Positions 45,122-55,856 of a stretch of 64,000 nucleotides of DNA are shown in pieces; positions within the stretch are counted from its first letter, which is position 1; every line of letters begins with the position of its first letter. Made by a program: the position numbers and the translations under genes. Location: positions 62,001 through 126,000 of the forward strand of contig LVLI01000386.1 of NCBI GenBank assembly GCA_001687465.1, read 5' to 3'. The notes beneath the pieces were generated by a model. It had not been told where the DNA came from. It searched no databases and was given only the letters and a program-made list of their open reading frames with translations. This DNA is from Halocafeteria seosinensis. Its lineage: Eukaryota; Sar; Bigyra; Bicosoecida.

Positions 45122-45750
45122 CCACTCGATCTAACAGAATACCCAAGGTCGCGCCTCACCTCACGAACGCAGGAAGAAAAAGACTCACACGGCGGCCAAA
45201 TGCGCGTATACTGCCTGTATACTTGCTATAGAGAGGTGTCTCTTGTGGTGACCCCTGGACCAAAAGCTGTCGTTTACTTGAATATTTCAATGAATCCCCG
45301 TACGCTCTCTTTTCCACAACACGGACGTGGTATCAATGAATCAATACAAGAAGGAAAGCGTCTTTCCAACGAGCTGTACTGGCACTGAATAGATTTCTTC
45401 TGTGTGCGAGACAACAGTGGAATATGCGTTAAGACAAACCCCTTATTTTCCCTTTTTCAGAGGTACTCACCTACTCCAGCGGTTGCCCAACACATGCACC
45501 ACACCACAATCACCACTCTAGTGCTGCTCGTCTATCGACGATACGCTCTATACTGCCACTGGGGGCCATCGAATGACAGTTTTGCTTGCTCATCAAAGTC
45601 GACGAAATGATTGTACGCTACGTAGAGGTTCGTCCGTTCATTCACCAGGGTGGCATTGCATTCCCTGCTGGAATTGATAGCATAGCAGTGGTACAAATTC
45701 GAAAATTGGTAGCATTATTGGTACGAGTGAGCGAAGGAGAGGACGGCAAG
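45122..45750. other. Divergent intergenic region
   Basis: 629 bases between the transporter (minus) and the NDUFA6-like gene (plus). An in-frame ATG at 45607 would extend the latter by 48 residues (MIVRYVEVRPFIHQGG...). I treat this as 5' leader because the shorter form fits the family better. Nothing else is recognised. Confidence 0.5.
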
Positions 45751-46874
45751 ATGTCGCTCTTAAAATCGTCCGGCGGCGTGGATATGCGCGCTTCCCTCCG
45801 GAAGCGCGTGGTGGATTTGTATCGACAAATGTGCCGGAATGTGCCCAATATGCTACAGGTAAGTACCCTCCTGATGGTCTCCTGAGAGTGACCGAGGCAG
45901 TCATTACCCTCTTGGGTGGATGCAGATCTATGGACTGGGGCAAACACCGCATGAAATTCGTCATATCATTGGTCTCAAGTTCCGAAAACATGCCCATGTC
46001 CGGGACCCTCGGATCATTGAAATGCTTATTGCCAAGGGAGAAATGGAGATGGAAGAGACAATGATGCAGTGGAAGCAAAGAGGCCATGTCGTTGGTACGT
46101 TATTGAGTTAATGCTTGTGTCTCAAGTGCTCTGCTTTTCTACCTTTTTGTGGGGGGGGGCGCAGATATGTTGGACCTGAATCGACACAATGTCCTTTCGG
46201 ACCAACAAAAGAAGTCCATTGTGGACGATCAATGGTGGATCTCTGCTATGCTTGAGACTTTAGAGTCTCAGTATTTTGGACAAGAAAAACTGGACGAGAA
46301 CGTGGCTCGGAGGATCGTGGATCAAGCTCAAAATACGGAGCTGGGAGAGGTCCCTGGTCAACAACTGGCTCCAGCAAGTGGTCCTCAGATGGAGAGATAC
46401 TACCAGCAACAACGAACCGGGGAGAACCAATTTTTGGATAGATTTCTAACCGGCACGGAGAGAGATAACCCATCTAGCGAAAACTCTCGAATGACGAACC
46501 ATACGATACCTGACGACTTGAAACAAATAAGGGAGCGAAATAGACAGGGCAAAGCGACGAGAGAACAACTCCGACAGGGTCTTCTTCAGGAAGCAGCCGA
46601 TCAGCAACAAGGAGAAGGTCCTTTTATTCGACCACCGAAATCTACTGAGAACAAGGATCTGCCGCTGTGGATGGCAACAAAAATACATTATCCCTGGATA
46701 GACCAGTCCATTGACCATAACGATCCTCGCGTGAAGGCTTTCACAGAACAAACAAAGGATGAACTTGAATATACATATAAAGAACAGCAAGCAGATGATC
46801 GATTTGGCGAACGAGTGATTGAGGATAAGAAGAGTCAGATGGCGGATGCATACCGCTTTGGCAGAGCGTACTGA
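45751..46874 (+). CDS. NDUFA6/B14-like LYR protein with unusual C-terminal extension
   Basis: NDUFA6 (B14) is a LYR accessory subunit of mitochondrial complex I that recruits acyl carrier protein. Exons 45751..45858, 45926..46094, 46165..46874 (introns 67 and 70 nt) give 328 residues. Residues 1-92 match the family: SLRKRVVDLYRQMCRNVPNM (LYR motif), the GLGQTPHEIRHIIGLKFRKH helix, HVRDPRIIEMLIAKGEMEME and MMQWKQRGHVV. Canonical NDUFA6 ends about 30 residues later. Here a spliced exon adds about 235 residues (LDLNRHNVLSDQQKKSIVDD, then Gln/Glu-rich helices, ending SQMADAYRFGRAY) with no domain I recognise. The second intron ends in nine G residues just before GCAG, which is odd. The start could be 45607. 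The stop lies 3 bp from the stop of the convergent RGS gene. Confidence 0.78.
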
Positions 46875-46877
46875 GCG

Positions 46878-49518
46878 TCACCTAGGAAAGTCTTTCTCTT
46901 CAGATAGAAAATCAGTTAGCGCCAGCAGTCTCGCCCAATTCGTTTGGTGGAATGGATAAACAACATTCTCTTCAATGAGCCTTAACACCTCGAGCAACGC
47001 GCTGTCGAACGTACAAGACAGCGCCAACAAATTTAATGCTTGCGTATCCAGTAACCACTCGTTGTCTTCGTCTTTGTCCGTCCACGCACTCTTGCTTCGC
47101 AAGTGTGGATACGCTAGCATTCTAATCTCAGGAATCGTAATCTCATCCAGCCTAGTCGAAAACGGCTGTGCAGTTTCTGTGCAAACCTGGTTGTGGGACA
47201 TGAGAGCAGCCAGTAAGCTCTCCCTAGTTGTCGCTCCCACGTTGATTTGAAGGGGACTTCTCGGGTCTATGAAGCTCTCATAGATACTGTTGGCTTGTGT
47301 GAGTAGGGCACCCACTGTACTTGCGTTTACATGCGCGGTATATCGCTGTTCCGCACCCTCAATTGAGTTTCGTGGAGGGGAATTCTCGCTCGGCGTGCAT
47401 ACAGACATTGAATTGGTTTCGAGAGTTGAAACATCGTTTTCAGTGCATTGAACTCTCGCGCCAAGGTTCTGTTGTATCCCTTCATATCCCGATTCTGAGG
47501 ATTCATTTTGGTCCTTCGATTCGAATTGTGGGTCCAGTTGCGACGCAAGAATATACTCTCTGCTGTGACTTAGCATATTGCAGCTTACAACGAAAAGCTT
47601 TTTGGACTGATAGTGTACCGGTATTTCTGAATGCCTTGTCGACTCTCTGCGATAACGTTGGAGTACTTTCTTCCGGGTGTACTGATACTTTGAGATAGCA
47701 ATTAAGACCACCAGACATTGTCTCTTGAACTCTCTCACGGCCACGAAAAAGTCAAGCAGTTCAGGACACGATAGTGTTCGCGAATACACTCTTAATAGGT
47801 GCAATGACATGTGGTTAGTCACGAGTCGTTGGGTAGGCCAATTCATTTTCACCTCTTGCGGGGAAACGAACCTCAGCAGATCCTTCATATCCGGTGTCCG
47901 CTGGCTCCCTTGGAAAGAAGCGAGCTTGAATACCAAGGCCCTATATGAGCTGGAGCGAGGATTCGGTCTGGCCGTTTCCAACCAGTAGCGACAAAGCAAC
48001 GTTCCCAGTTCAATCAATTTGCGCTCACTTCTTCGGAATTCCTTTTTTAGGTTAGAACTTTTCCATTTAACCCCCAAACGGCTCAACTTTATCTCCAGTG
48101 TCTCATTTTGATCATCCAACCTATTAAGGCTCATGTCAGCACTGCTAAAGATCGTTTCTTGCGTAGAGATACACTCTAGCAAGCTTGCTTCCAACGATGC
48201 AGCGATTACCTTCATGTAACCGCCCTGCGGTTTCTGGAATATTCGAAGGGATTGTTCGGTGAATCCCAACGAAAACCACGAAGGAAACTCTGCAAGCAAA
48301 TTCTTTTCTATGAACTACAAGATTAGGCAAAACCAAGTTGACTACACCTTACCTGCAGGAATGAATAACATGTTTTGGTCTTTCTCAGAGGGTGCTGTGC
48401 GCGCTAGAACTTTAACCTTGTCCATGAGATGTCTTTGGGGCAGGAATGTTTTCTGGTTGACCGCTAGACTCTCCTCGATTGGAGAGATAGCTACTTTCTT
48501 AGACCACGCTTTCTTCCTTATCCAAGAGCTAAAACTTTGATGCAAGCTAATAAAATGAATTATTACTATCAAATAATGAGCGGGGAAGTACCACCGTTGT
48601 CTCCTGAATACATAACGGTTGCTAGCGCTGAGCCTCATGTAGACGACATATGTGACCCCAATCGTTCCCCATAGGATCAACCAGACTTTCATTCTTTTCT
48701 TAACATTGCGAATATTCTGAATGTTATGCCTGAGTAAGAAAGCGAAAGCAATAGCGTTCAGTCTGCGGGGACCAACAGAGTAACGGGTATGCTGAACTTC
48801 AGCAGCTGCAGTGAAGGCACACGCAGTGTCACGCACAAATAGTGAAGTAGCATTAAAAGAGAGGAATAAGGCCACGGGTCATTGAAGAGCCAACACGAAA
48901 TATTCTGCAGCAAGTGTCTCCAATGGGAATCAAACCTGTGATCAAGGGCGGAGTGTTTGGAAAACGTACATCTTCGTTTCTAGAGCTGGCGGCCAACGAG
49001 GAACTCAGAGCCAGAGACGTGCAAAACACGATTCCGGGAATCCTGCAGTGCCCAATAACAACAAACGAGAATACGACGTAGAGTCACCATGAATGTTGAT
49101 CTGAGGATTACATTTTGCCTTTGTGTCTCCGCTCCTGCTGCGAAACGATCCATATGGCTTCCATTGCAAGAGGCAGTGCATATAGTGGTGGTGTTGCATA
49201 ACCAAGAGTCCGTAGAAGAGTACACTGGCTCTGTTTGTCACGGGAGTAGCCTAAGAAGTGGCGAAAATACTCGTCGAGGTGAAGAAAGATAATTGTGATG
49301 ATGCTGATGGCGTTTGGACAAACTCCGAATACTACGCGCTCAGTGTTACAATGGAAACGTCTTCTCGCTGGAGTGGGTACCGAACTTGTCAAAAATGTTA
49401 CGACAAAAATTGACAATACGACGACGAAATAGCAGCTAAACAGTAATCCACTGCAAATAGCAAGAATCTTGGCAAACTCATTGCTGCTGGTGTCGTCTAC
49501 GTCGTTGGAGGAACTCAT
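46878..49518 (-). CDS. Seven-transmembrane RGS protein with interrupted RGS domain
   Basis: Resembles the 7TM-RGS class (AtRGS1-like GTPase-accelerating receptors for G-alpha). Well-supported exons are 48289..46878 and one ending at 48353 (63-nt intron). Upstream exons are approximate: one starts at 49518 (MSSSNDVDDTSSNEF), one lies near 49130..49030, and one begins at 48904. Membrane segments include LLFSCYFVVVLSIFVVTFL, ISIITIIFLHLDEYF, YSSLLMLLHYLCVTLR, VWLILWGTIGVTYVVYM and YFPAHYLIVIIHFISLH. The C-terminal RGS domain has its first helices HMSLHLLRVYSRTLSCPELL, DFFVAVREFKRQ, then about 130 inserted polar residues, then ANSIYESFIDPRSPLQINV and TRESLLAAL, IPEIRMLAYPHLRSKSA. The Asn and other contact residues cannot be verified by eye. 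Exact exon joins in the 7TM half remain open. Confidence 0.68.
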
Positions 49519-50382
49519 GGCTTTCGCCAAGCTTCAGTAGCGTGAGCCAATCACCAACTGCAGCAGTGTGCCCGATGATAATGGTCTCTACATATTCTCC
49601 TGGAGGATACAAATCTTAAATAATCGTTCTGATGGTACACAATCGAACAACATAAACCAAGACCGATCACTGTGAAACTTGCTTGAACACCACAGATGCT
49701 TTGGAGTTGGCCACGTGCCACGCAATCGTTAGCATCTTCAAGGAAGGCATCACCACTAGACGAAGCTTACTTGACACAGATTGGACATTATCAATAAAGA
49801 CTAGTCCAGGAATATATTTTTAACCTATGTGGCAGCGTCTGATATTGTATATCAGACACCAGTCTACCAAGAGCTCCAGGATCAGGGTTTAGACTTCAAC
49901 CCCCTTGTTCCGAATATCTCTGGATCTCACACCCAACTACTAACAAGAATGGCAAAATTTCACTAATTTACGAGAGATTCCTCGTATTCGTGCGCCCTGC
50001 GACACGTAGTATCCAGAGTGAGAGGTGGAGCTTGGGTGTAGAGCTAGCTGTCAACGCGCTGACGTCACGGCCTTACATCATCTGCCAGAGTCATCCGAGT
50101 CGAACACGATTTCCCGGTGTTAAAACTTAAGAAAAACGTAGGGCTTGCAGCTCCGAGAGAATGGCCTTGTTGGTTACCCCGCGACCCACAAGAAGACTAT
50201 CGAGACCAGCTCATCGTAAATAGGAATCCCTGGAACTGGTCGAGGGCACCAGCATTCGCAAATAACACTCGTTGCACAGTCCTCCATTGAAGCTACGCTG
50301 TATGAGCGTCACAAATGGAGGGTTTTGTGGCTTCTACGCGCGGGAATACTTTATCCTGCAATGCAGCCTTTTTCCTCTGTTC
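49519..50382. other. Non-coding start of gene-poor island
   Basis: About 860 bases upstream of the 7TM-RGS gene. All frames are broken by stops at short intervals, and no family similarity, RNA gene or clear repeat is visible. It should contain the 7TM-RGS promoter at its left end. Confidence 0.55.
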
Positions 50383-50965
50383 CTATAAGACGCACACACT
50401 TCGGATTGGAACTTGCGCATGCATTGCCCGGCACTCAGTTTGCCCCCAGTACGGCTGCAGCTCAAAAGGTCCACAGGGAATACAGTTCTGGTACCAAGTT
50501 CCGCTATACGTCCCCGGAGGACATGTTACACAGTGAAGTTGGTCTCTATTTGGAACGGTGCCGACATCGCAGGTACAACGTTGTACGGCATTCTGTTTCA
50601 GTAGAATTTGAGACTTGATACCGCGCATATGGTACGCAGCTGCTTTGCACACTGTTTGGTACCATCCCAACACCGCACAGACAACATTTTGTTTCGGTGT
50701 AATTGGACGCTTCGTTGCGTGCGCACGGTAGGCAGTTACTTTGTACAGCATTGGGTCTTTCCCCCTCGCCACGGGCACGGGATTCCGGGTGTGACTGGTT
50801 TGCTACTTTGTAAGGCAAACAGTCGTCGCATTGGGTTACATTTTCATTCGCAGATCGGCCCTTGCCACAAAACATACAAAACGAAAGATCTGCTGCATTA
50901 TGCGCGGTACTAAAGAGAATGCCGGGACCACATTTCCCTTCAGAGGCGCCAGGGTTTTCGAACAA
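50383..50965 (-). pseudogene. Decayed cysteine-rich repeat gene (TNFR/ephrin-receptor-like modules)
   Basis: The minus strand encodes repeated modules with spacing C-x2-C-x-G-x-x-P-N-x-x-Q-x-x-C: examples are CLCGVGMVPNSVQSSC, TCDVGTVPNRDQLHCVTC and CPPGTYSGTWYQNCIPC. This pattern matches GCC2/GCC3-type cysteine-rich extracellular repeats. The reading frame shifts near 50570, where the module after TETECRT continues in another frame. No membrane segment, start codon or signal peptide is found upstream. I therefore call it a fragment of a broken gene. Loss of the rest could be due to insertion of the neighbouring transposon. Confidence 0.5.
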
Positions 50966-51748
50966 GTCTCTGCAAGGTCCTTATTGTTGTCGTGCCGCCT
51001 AAGAGCGTCGCGACGGCAAAATCACGTACAAGCTTCGAAGGCTGCTCAGGTTGCGAAAAACGTTCACCGGGATGAATGTCAAGGAGCTTGCCCGAAGGTT
51101 CCTGTTAACCCACAGAAAAGTACACGTGCGTAATATGTGTTGTTTGGGAACAACTTAGCAGCGTATGTACAGGGTACGAAGGTTTTCCAGCCCTTCGAAG
51201 AGGCCACTCGGCAGCGAAATAAGGGGATTTACGGGTCGGTTTCTGTGGTACGTATCATGAGCTGTTATCGACAGCGCTTGTTTCGGACAGATCGCTCTTG
51301 TACTTACATATCCGGTGTGCCAGCGATTACATATTCCAGACCACAGACGCGCATATATATACTACTATCTGCTTGCCACTGGCCACCGTCTAACACCCAC
51401 GCCCCAGAGAGGGAGGAAGACAGGCTCAAGGGGTATTCGAATCGCTATAGACTAATTCTCGGTTGGCAGGTATCTCAATGTTCGGTAGTGTCCACAAGAA
51501 ATCGCCGATACGTTTACAGTTTTCGATCGCCATGGCCTCAGCGGAGTCTTCTATAGCATAATAGCAGTTGCGGGCATAGTTTGCCTTGCAACTCGCTTCA
51601 CGCGTGAACTCCGTCAGTTTGATTCCTATTGCTGTGCTAGGGAGTGATACACGGCAGAGTAATCGCTTGTCCTCGTCTATATATAGACTAGTGTCCGTAT
51701 GTTCTTCCAGTGCCTGCTGTACCCTGTTCATCGGATGTGCTGCTTTGC
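50966..51748. other. Intergenic sequence between decayed elements
   Basis: 780 bases with no recognised gene. A minus open frame at 51426..51815 overlaps the transposase remnant in another frame and is not supported. No terminal repeat was identified by eye. Confidence 0.45.
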
Positions 51749-52932
51749 TTACAGCAGAGAAACGACGGGCCACTGTAACTGTCTCCACTGGTGATAAAAG
51801 TGGTTGACTAACCATTTATAAACCGTGTCGTAATGGTTTCTGTTAGTGGCTTGGAACTGGAATCCTACTCGTTGGGAACCTTTAGGCAATGGCGTATCTC
51901 CTGGGAGCACATTACCCTGATTATCATTCACACGGTTGGGCTCATGGAAATAAATGTCGGCATCACTCATGTCAGGGTCACTTCCACCGATATCGCCATC
52001 ATCCAGGTAAATTCGTCAAGACCATCGTAAGCAAGTAACATATTGTGCAAAATCGCACAAGCCTTGATTATTGCGTTGCTAACATCCCTCTTGTATTACA
52101 GCCCATTTCTTAGAATGCGAAATCGCGACTTAAGAATACCGAAGGCGCATTCTACGTCTTTCCGGACAGATTCCAAAAACTCGGACCAGTGAACTACAAA
52201 ACAAGGTAAGTTCTGGTAGCCTCCGTCAACAATTAGATATCCACCTTTGCACACATGTAACACCCCTGCCTCATCATACAGGTTGAAATTGACATCGTTG
52301 AACTTGCCTTGGTACATATTCTGGAATGTGAAGTCAGTATTTGAAGTAATCGTCGTTTTCTCGTCCGTCAAACAGGTCAGTCATGAATAGAATTCTCCGA
52401 CTATGGTCCACAATTGCTGGACTTGCCAGAGTTGGAAATGGGTATTTCCCTTTGCAGAGATTAGCGGCTTCTTTTGGGCATCTCAGCCAGCGGAAATGGG
52501 TCACATCCATCGAACCCATGGCACCTGGGAAACCTACACGGGCAAACGTGTCCATGATTTTCGCCATGCTCTCGGAGCCGAGGTCTGGAAATGATACGGT
52601 GGAATCGTAAAATTTATCTACAAATCCCATACAAAACTGCTTGAGCACAGCGTTGCAAGTGGATTTCGGTACACCTGACAACTCACTCTCGCTATCATTC
52701 TTAAGACCTTGAATTCAAGCGGAATTCTGCTCGGCCGAACAGGATTGAAGATCCATGCCTCGTGGATAGACGGAATGAGATAATTTTGGAACAAGGGAAA
52801 GGGCACGCGAAAACGCAACCGGAATTTTTTGTATTCAAAACTCCCTGGCCTAATCGTGTGTTCATGACGTATCAACCTTCCCCATTCAGAATCCCAGAGA
52901 CTGCCGCGCAGTAAACTGCGTCTTCTCTTCAC
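51749..52932 (-). pseudogene. PIF/Harbinger transposase remnant (DDE_Tnp_4 type)
   Basis: Degraded DDE endonuclease of the HARBI1 family. The catalytic residues can be located: first Asp in AMGSMDVTHFRWLRC, second Asp in GGYLIVDGGYQNLP, Glu in VECAFGILKSRFRIL. The C-terminal KACAILHNMLLAYDGLDE matches the family's CxxLHNxLLxxDGxD element. The N-terminus FRLRFRVPFPLFQNYLIPSI is also typical. The frame is broken at least four times: a frame change near 52690 (between VLRMIA and SELSGVPKS), a small deletion near 52345 after GREND, a stop near 52097, and a frame change near 51985. It cannot make a full-length protein. Terminal inverted repeats and the 3-bp target duplication were not found by eye. 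Confidence 0.85.
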
Positions 52933-53072
52933 ACCCTTACACTTTTCAATTTTTTAAAAATTCACCATTTTACTGATAGTAATATATCCAGTCACCAGGT
53001 TGGGATAGGACAGTCTCATTCCTAGACACAGTAGCTTCCTTTGTCTAATTGCTTGGGTAATCACTTGAGGCA

Positions 53073-53348
53073 ATGGTACACAACATCGACAACGTGGTCA
53101 GTGGTGACGAACAAGCCTGGGAGCAACTACTTTACCCCAGCTACAATTGGAGCCAGAGGATGCAGTCTGGAGAAGTTCAGGAGAATATAGAAGACGAGGA
53201 CTTTGACGTAGCAAACGATAAGGAGGACATTCTCCTAAATGCGATCAAGTCCCTACGAAAGGGTTCTATTCGCAAGGATACGCGCACGCTCACTAGTAAC
53301 GGAATTGCTCCGGATACTCAGACAGTGCGCCACCAACTACAACTGTAA
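53073..53348 (+). CDS. Short ORF divergent from the transposase, possible accessory ORF
   Basis: A 91-codon frame beginning MVHNIDNVVSGDEQAWEQLL, 140 bp from and divergent to the Harbinger transposase. Harbinger elements carry a second, DNA-binding ORF, so position suggests this could be its remnant. However I see no Myb/SANT tryptophan pattern. Later segments in other frames (TIFDLEQEMYFNLGYDDE near 53560) hint at a longer, frameshifted ancestral ORF. Function is not assigned and it may be non-coding. Confidence 0.25.
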   Translation: MVHNIDNVVSGDEQAWEQLLYPSYNWSQRMQSGEVQENIEDEDFDVANDKEDILLNAIKSLRKGSIRKDTRTLTSNGIAPDTQTVRHQLQL

Positions 53349-54276
53349 TAGCGATGAACCCACCCTGATCACAGGAAATGTATCCCTCAGATTCGACCGA
53401 ATGTCCAGAGTTTACCAGGTGACCAGCCCCGGTGGACGTCCGCATGGAATGCGACTCACAAACGATGGTGGATCACATGAATGGCGAAGCCCAGTGCAGC
53501 ACGGACGTGGGAACCGGCTTCGTGGCTTCAGAAGGACCTGGGTAGCCGCACCATCTTCGATCTCGAGCAGGAGATGTACTTCAATCTGGGCTATGATGAC
53601 GAACATGAGGTGGACGGAATTTCTGGGGAGCCACCTCCCGCGTCACGTGGTGGCTTGTCATTGGTCACAACTGTTGCGTCGGGAACAACACTTCATCCTG
53701 CCTGCGCTGCTGCAACCGGTCTTGGCGTTGGCGCCGCTGTGGCAGGCTCAGGGGCTTCTCCTGCCAGACTGAGCCTTGTCGGTACCTCTGACATTGTGGG
53801 CACAGGCATGGCTCCTCCCCCGATGCCTCCTGAGCTTAACCAGTGCTGTGTTCCCTCACGGCGCATGTCAGCAAGGCTGCAGGAACAGCGGGCCCGTCGC
53901 TGCTTAACACGGGCGCATACCGCTCAACTTCCCGGCCGGTGGGCTATCTGTCACATTTGTGTGTGTGTCTTCCTGCAGCATCAGGCCTTGTGCACGGATG
54001 GAGTCGGCAAGCTTCCAGGTTATAAAGATTGCCGAAGCACCGGTGTTGTTATACACTGTACAGGTACCCGGTTTTGAAGTTCTTATTCCAGTTTTCCATC
54101 CTCGCTGTGGTGGTACAATGTCATGACTCCACGGGTGTCATGGCGGGATGGGGGTCGGAGCCGGCTGAGTCACCGTGATGATTAAGTTCGCGCTCCATCA
54201 AAGGGCCCCCATGAGCGACATTTGTTAAAGCAATACCTGCTCCACTGATGGTTGTACAGTTGGTCGTCCGGAAAGC
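53349..54276. other. Repeat-rich stretch upstream of Sel1 gene
   Basis: A long plus frame (53481..54077) is compositionally biased (Gly/Ala/Pro) and has no domain. It contains a copy of a dispersed repeat (53873..53926). Probably non-coding or decayed transposon sequence, with the Sel1 gene promoter at its right end. Confidence 0.4.
53873..53926 (+). repeat. Dispersed repeat, copy 1
   Basis: The core GCTGCTTAACACGGGCGCAT (53899 onward) recurs at 56450 with a single mismatch over 23 bp. The preceding AAGGCTG...GGAACAG...GGCCC is also shared with copy 2, though copy 2 has extra bases. The two copies are 2.5 kb apart on either side of the Sel1 gene. Likely a short interspersed or miniature element. 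Confidence 0.55.
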
Positions 54277-55485
54277 ATGCGAAATGCATTCGTTGGCATA
54301 TCTATCACTGTTGCGACGACCACGCTGGTGGTAGCAACACTCACAGTCTATCTTCATTCCTGGACTCTACAGTCACAAGAAGAAAAACTGAAGCGTATGG
54401 AAGCTATCCAGAAAGGTAACCCAGACGCACTCTACAGTATTGGACTAGGGTATAAGAAACAAGGCGACTATGTGGCCGCAGTGTCGCTCTACACGCTTGC
54501 TGCCGAGCGGGGCAACATGTATGCGCAGAATGACGTTGGGAGTTTTTATATTGAAGGGCAAGGAGTACAGAAAGACCTTGAGAAGGCACTGCACTTCTTT
54601 GAAATGGCCGTAAAACAGGGCGATAAATTCGCTGAGCAGGCGGCCGGAGCGATTTACCTCGACATTGAGAACAAAGGGCAAGGACACTACAAAAACACCG
54701 AAAGAGCGGAAATCCTGTTAGTACGGGCGGCTTCTCAGGGTATGATGGCGTCGAAATATTACCTTGGAAGGATGTACAATGAGGGTATTGGGGTGAATGT
54801 CGATAAAGAACGGGCTCGTACATTGTTCGCCAGCGCAGCATCTGCTAACTCACTGCGAGCCCAGTGGGAACTGGGGGCGATGTATCTAAATTACTTCAAC
54901 CAGCGAACTGAAGCTTTCAAGTGGTTCAAGCTTGCTGCAGATAATCATGGCGATGCATACAGCCAGTACAATGTCGGATCGATGCTGTTGAATGGGGACG
55001 GCATGGAGCAAGACTACGTTGCAGCAGTTCCGTACTTGACGAAGTCTTCAGACCAAGGCTTCTTACCGGCAGACCACAATCTAGGTTTGATGTACCATTG
55101 GGGACTCGGGGTAAATCAAGACAGCATCAAGGGTAGGGAGTACTTGTTACGGGCAGCCAACGACGGCTATAACAGTGAGTCGCAGGTATCGCTTGCAGGC
55201 CACATGTATGAAGAGGGAGATCACATACGTAGCGCGGCCTACGCAATGAGAGCAGCAGAACAAGGGCAGGCTAGGGCTCAATACTTTTTGGGAATGCTTC
55301 TCACTCGTGGAGATGGAATCCCTGTTGATAAAGAGAGAGGAATAAACTGGCTGAGACGCGCGGCTGCAAATGGTGAGCAGCACGCTTCTGACGCATTGAA
55401 GGCCATAGATAAGCGGGAAAATGTGGGAGATATAGCGATAGTTTCATCTGCTGAAGGGTCCGGTGTAAGACACCTACGCGCGTAA
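54277..55485 (+). CDS. Membrane-anchored Sel1-like repeat protein
   Basis: Sel1-like repeats are paired-helix (TPR-like) scaffolds for protein interaction. A single exon encodes 402 residues. The N-terminal signal anchor VGISITVATTTLVVATLTVY is followed by about nine repeats of the A-x2-xLGxxYxxGxGVxxDxxKAxxxxxxAAxxG type, such as YIEGQGVQKDLEKALHFFEM, YNEGIGVNVDKERARTLFAS and YHWGLGVNQDSIKGREYLLR. The last 25 residues are non-repeat. No SEL1L/HRD3 fibronectin type II or C-terminal membrane segment is present, so an ERAD role is unlikely. Absence of introns and its position within a repeat-rich island leave open a bacterial origin. Confidence 0.88.
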   Translation: MRNAFVGISITVATTTLVVATLTVYLHSWTLQSQEEKLKRMEAIQKGNPDALYSIGLGYKKQGDYVAAVSLYTLAAERGNMYAQNDVGSFYIEGQGVQKDLEKALHFFEMAVKQGDKFAEQAAGAIYLDIENKGQGHYKNTERAEILLVRAASQGMMASKYYLGRMYNEGIGVNVDKERARTLFASAASANSLRAQWELGAMYLNYFNQRTEAFKWFKLAADNHGDAYSQYNVGSMLLNGDGMEQDYVAAVPYLTKSSDQGFLPADHNLGLMYHWGLGVNQDSIKGREYLLRAANDGYNSESQVSLAGHMYEEGDHIRSAAYAMRAAEQGQARAQYFLGMLLTRGDGIPVDKERGINWLRRAAANGEQHASDALKAIDKRENVGDIAIVSSAEGSGVRHLRA

Positions 55486-55856
55486 CGTGTTTATTCTCCA
55501 GTGCCAGCGCAACATTCTCAAGGACATTGCACAATTGTCAACTTGGTGGCAGCCGACATTCACGATCAACATGATCATCGGATTTACCATAGGCAAGAAC
55601 TATTCTTGTGGATTGCTCTCATAAGCAGTTTCTGAGTAACAATGGAATATTCCGAGTATCAAGCTTCCCTCTGAGCTCCCACTCAGCCCCTAACTCTAAC
55701 AGGCTAAGTTGGGTCGCTAACCACTTGGGACTGGAAATAAGCTGGTGCTAAGCCAACATCCGCGGTTGCTCTGATATTGTGGCAGCGTTGGTTGTTAGGC
55801 TCGCAACTCCTTTGTTTGGGCGTAATCTGGTGAATTTCCTTGAATGAAAAGTAATT
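55486..55856. other. Intergenic, nothing recognised
   Basis: 370 bases downstream of the Sel1 gene. No open frame of note, RNA gene or repeat was seen. Confidence 0.5.

Noticed and set aside
51426-51815. 129-codon minus frame beginning MVSQPLLSP
   Set aside because: Out of frame with the Harbinger C-terminus it overlaps and has no family similarity.
53481-54077. 198-codon plus frame rich in Gly, Ala and Pro
   Set aside because: Composition-biased, spans a dispersed repeat, and lacks any recognisable domain.
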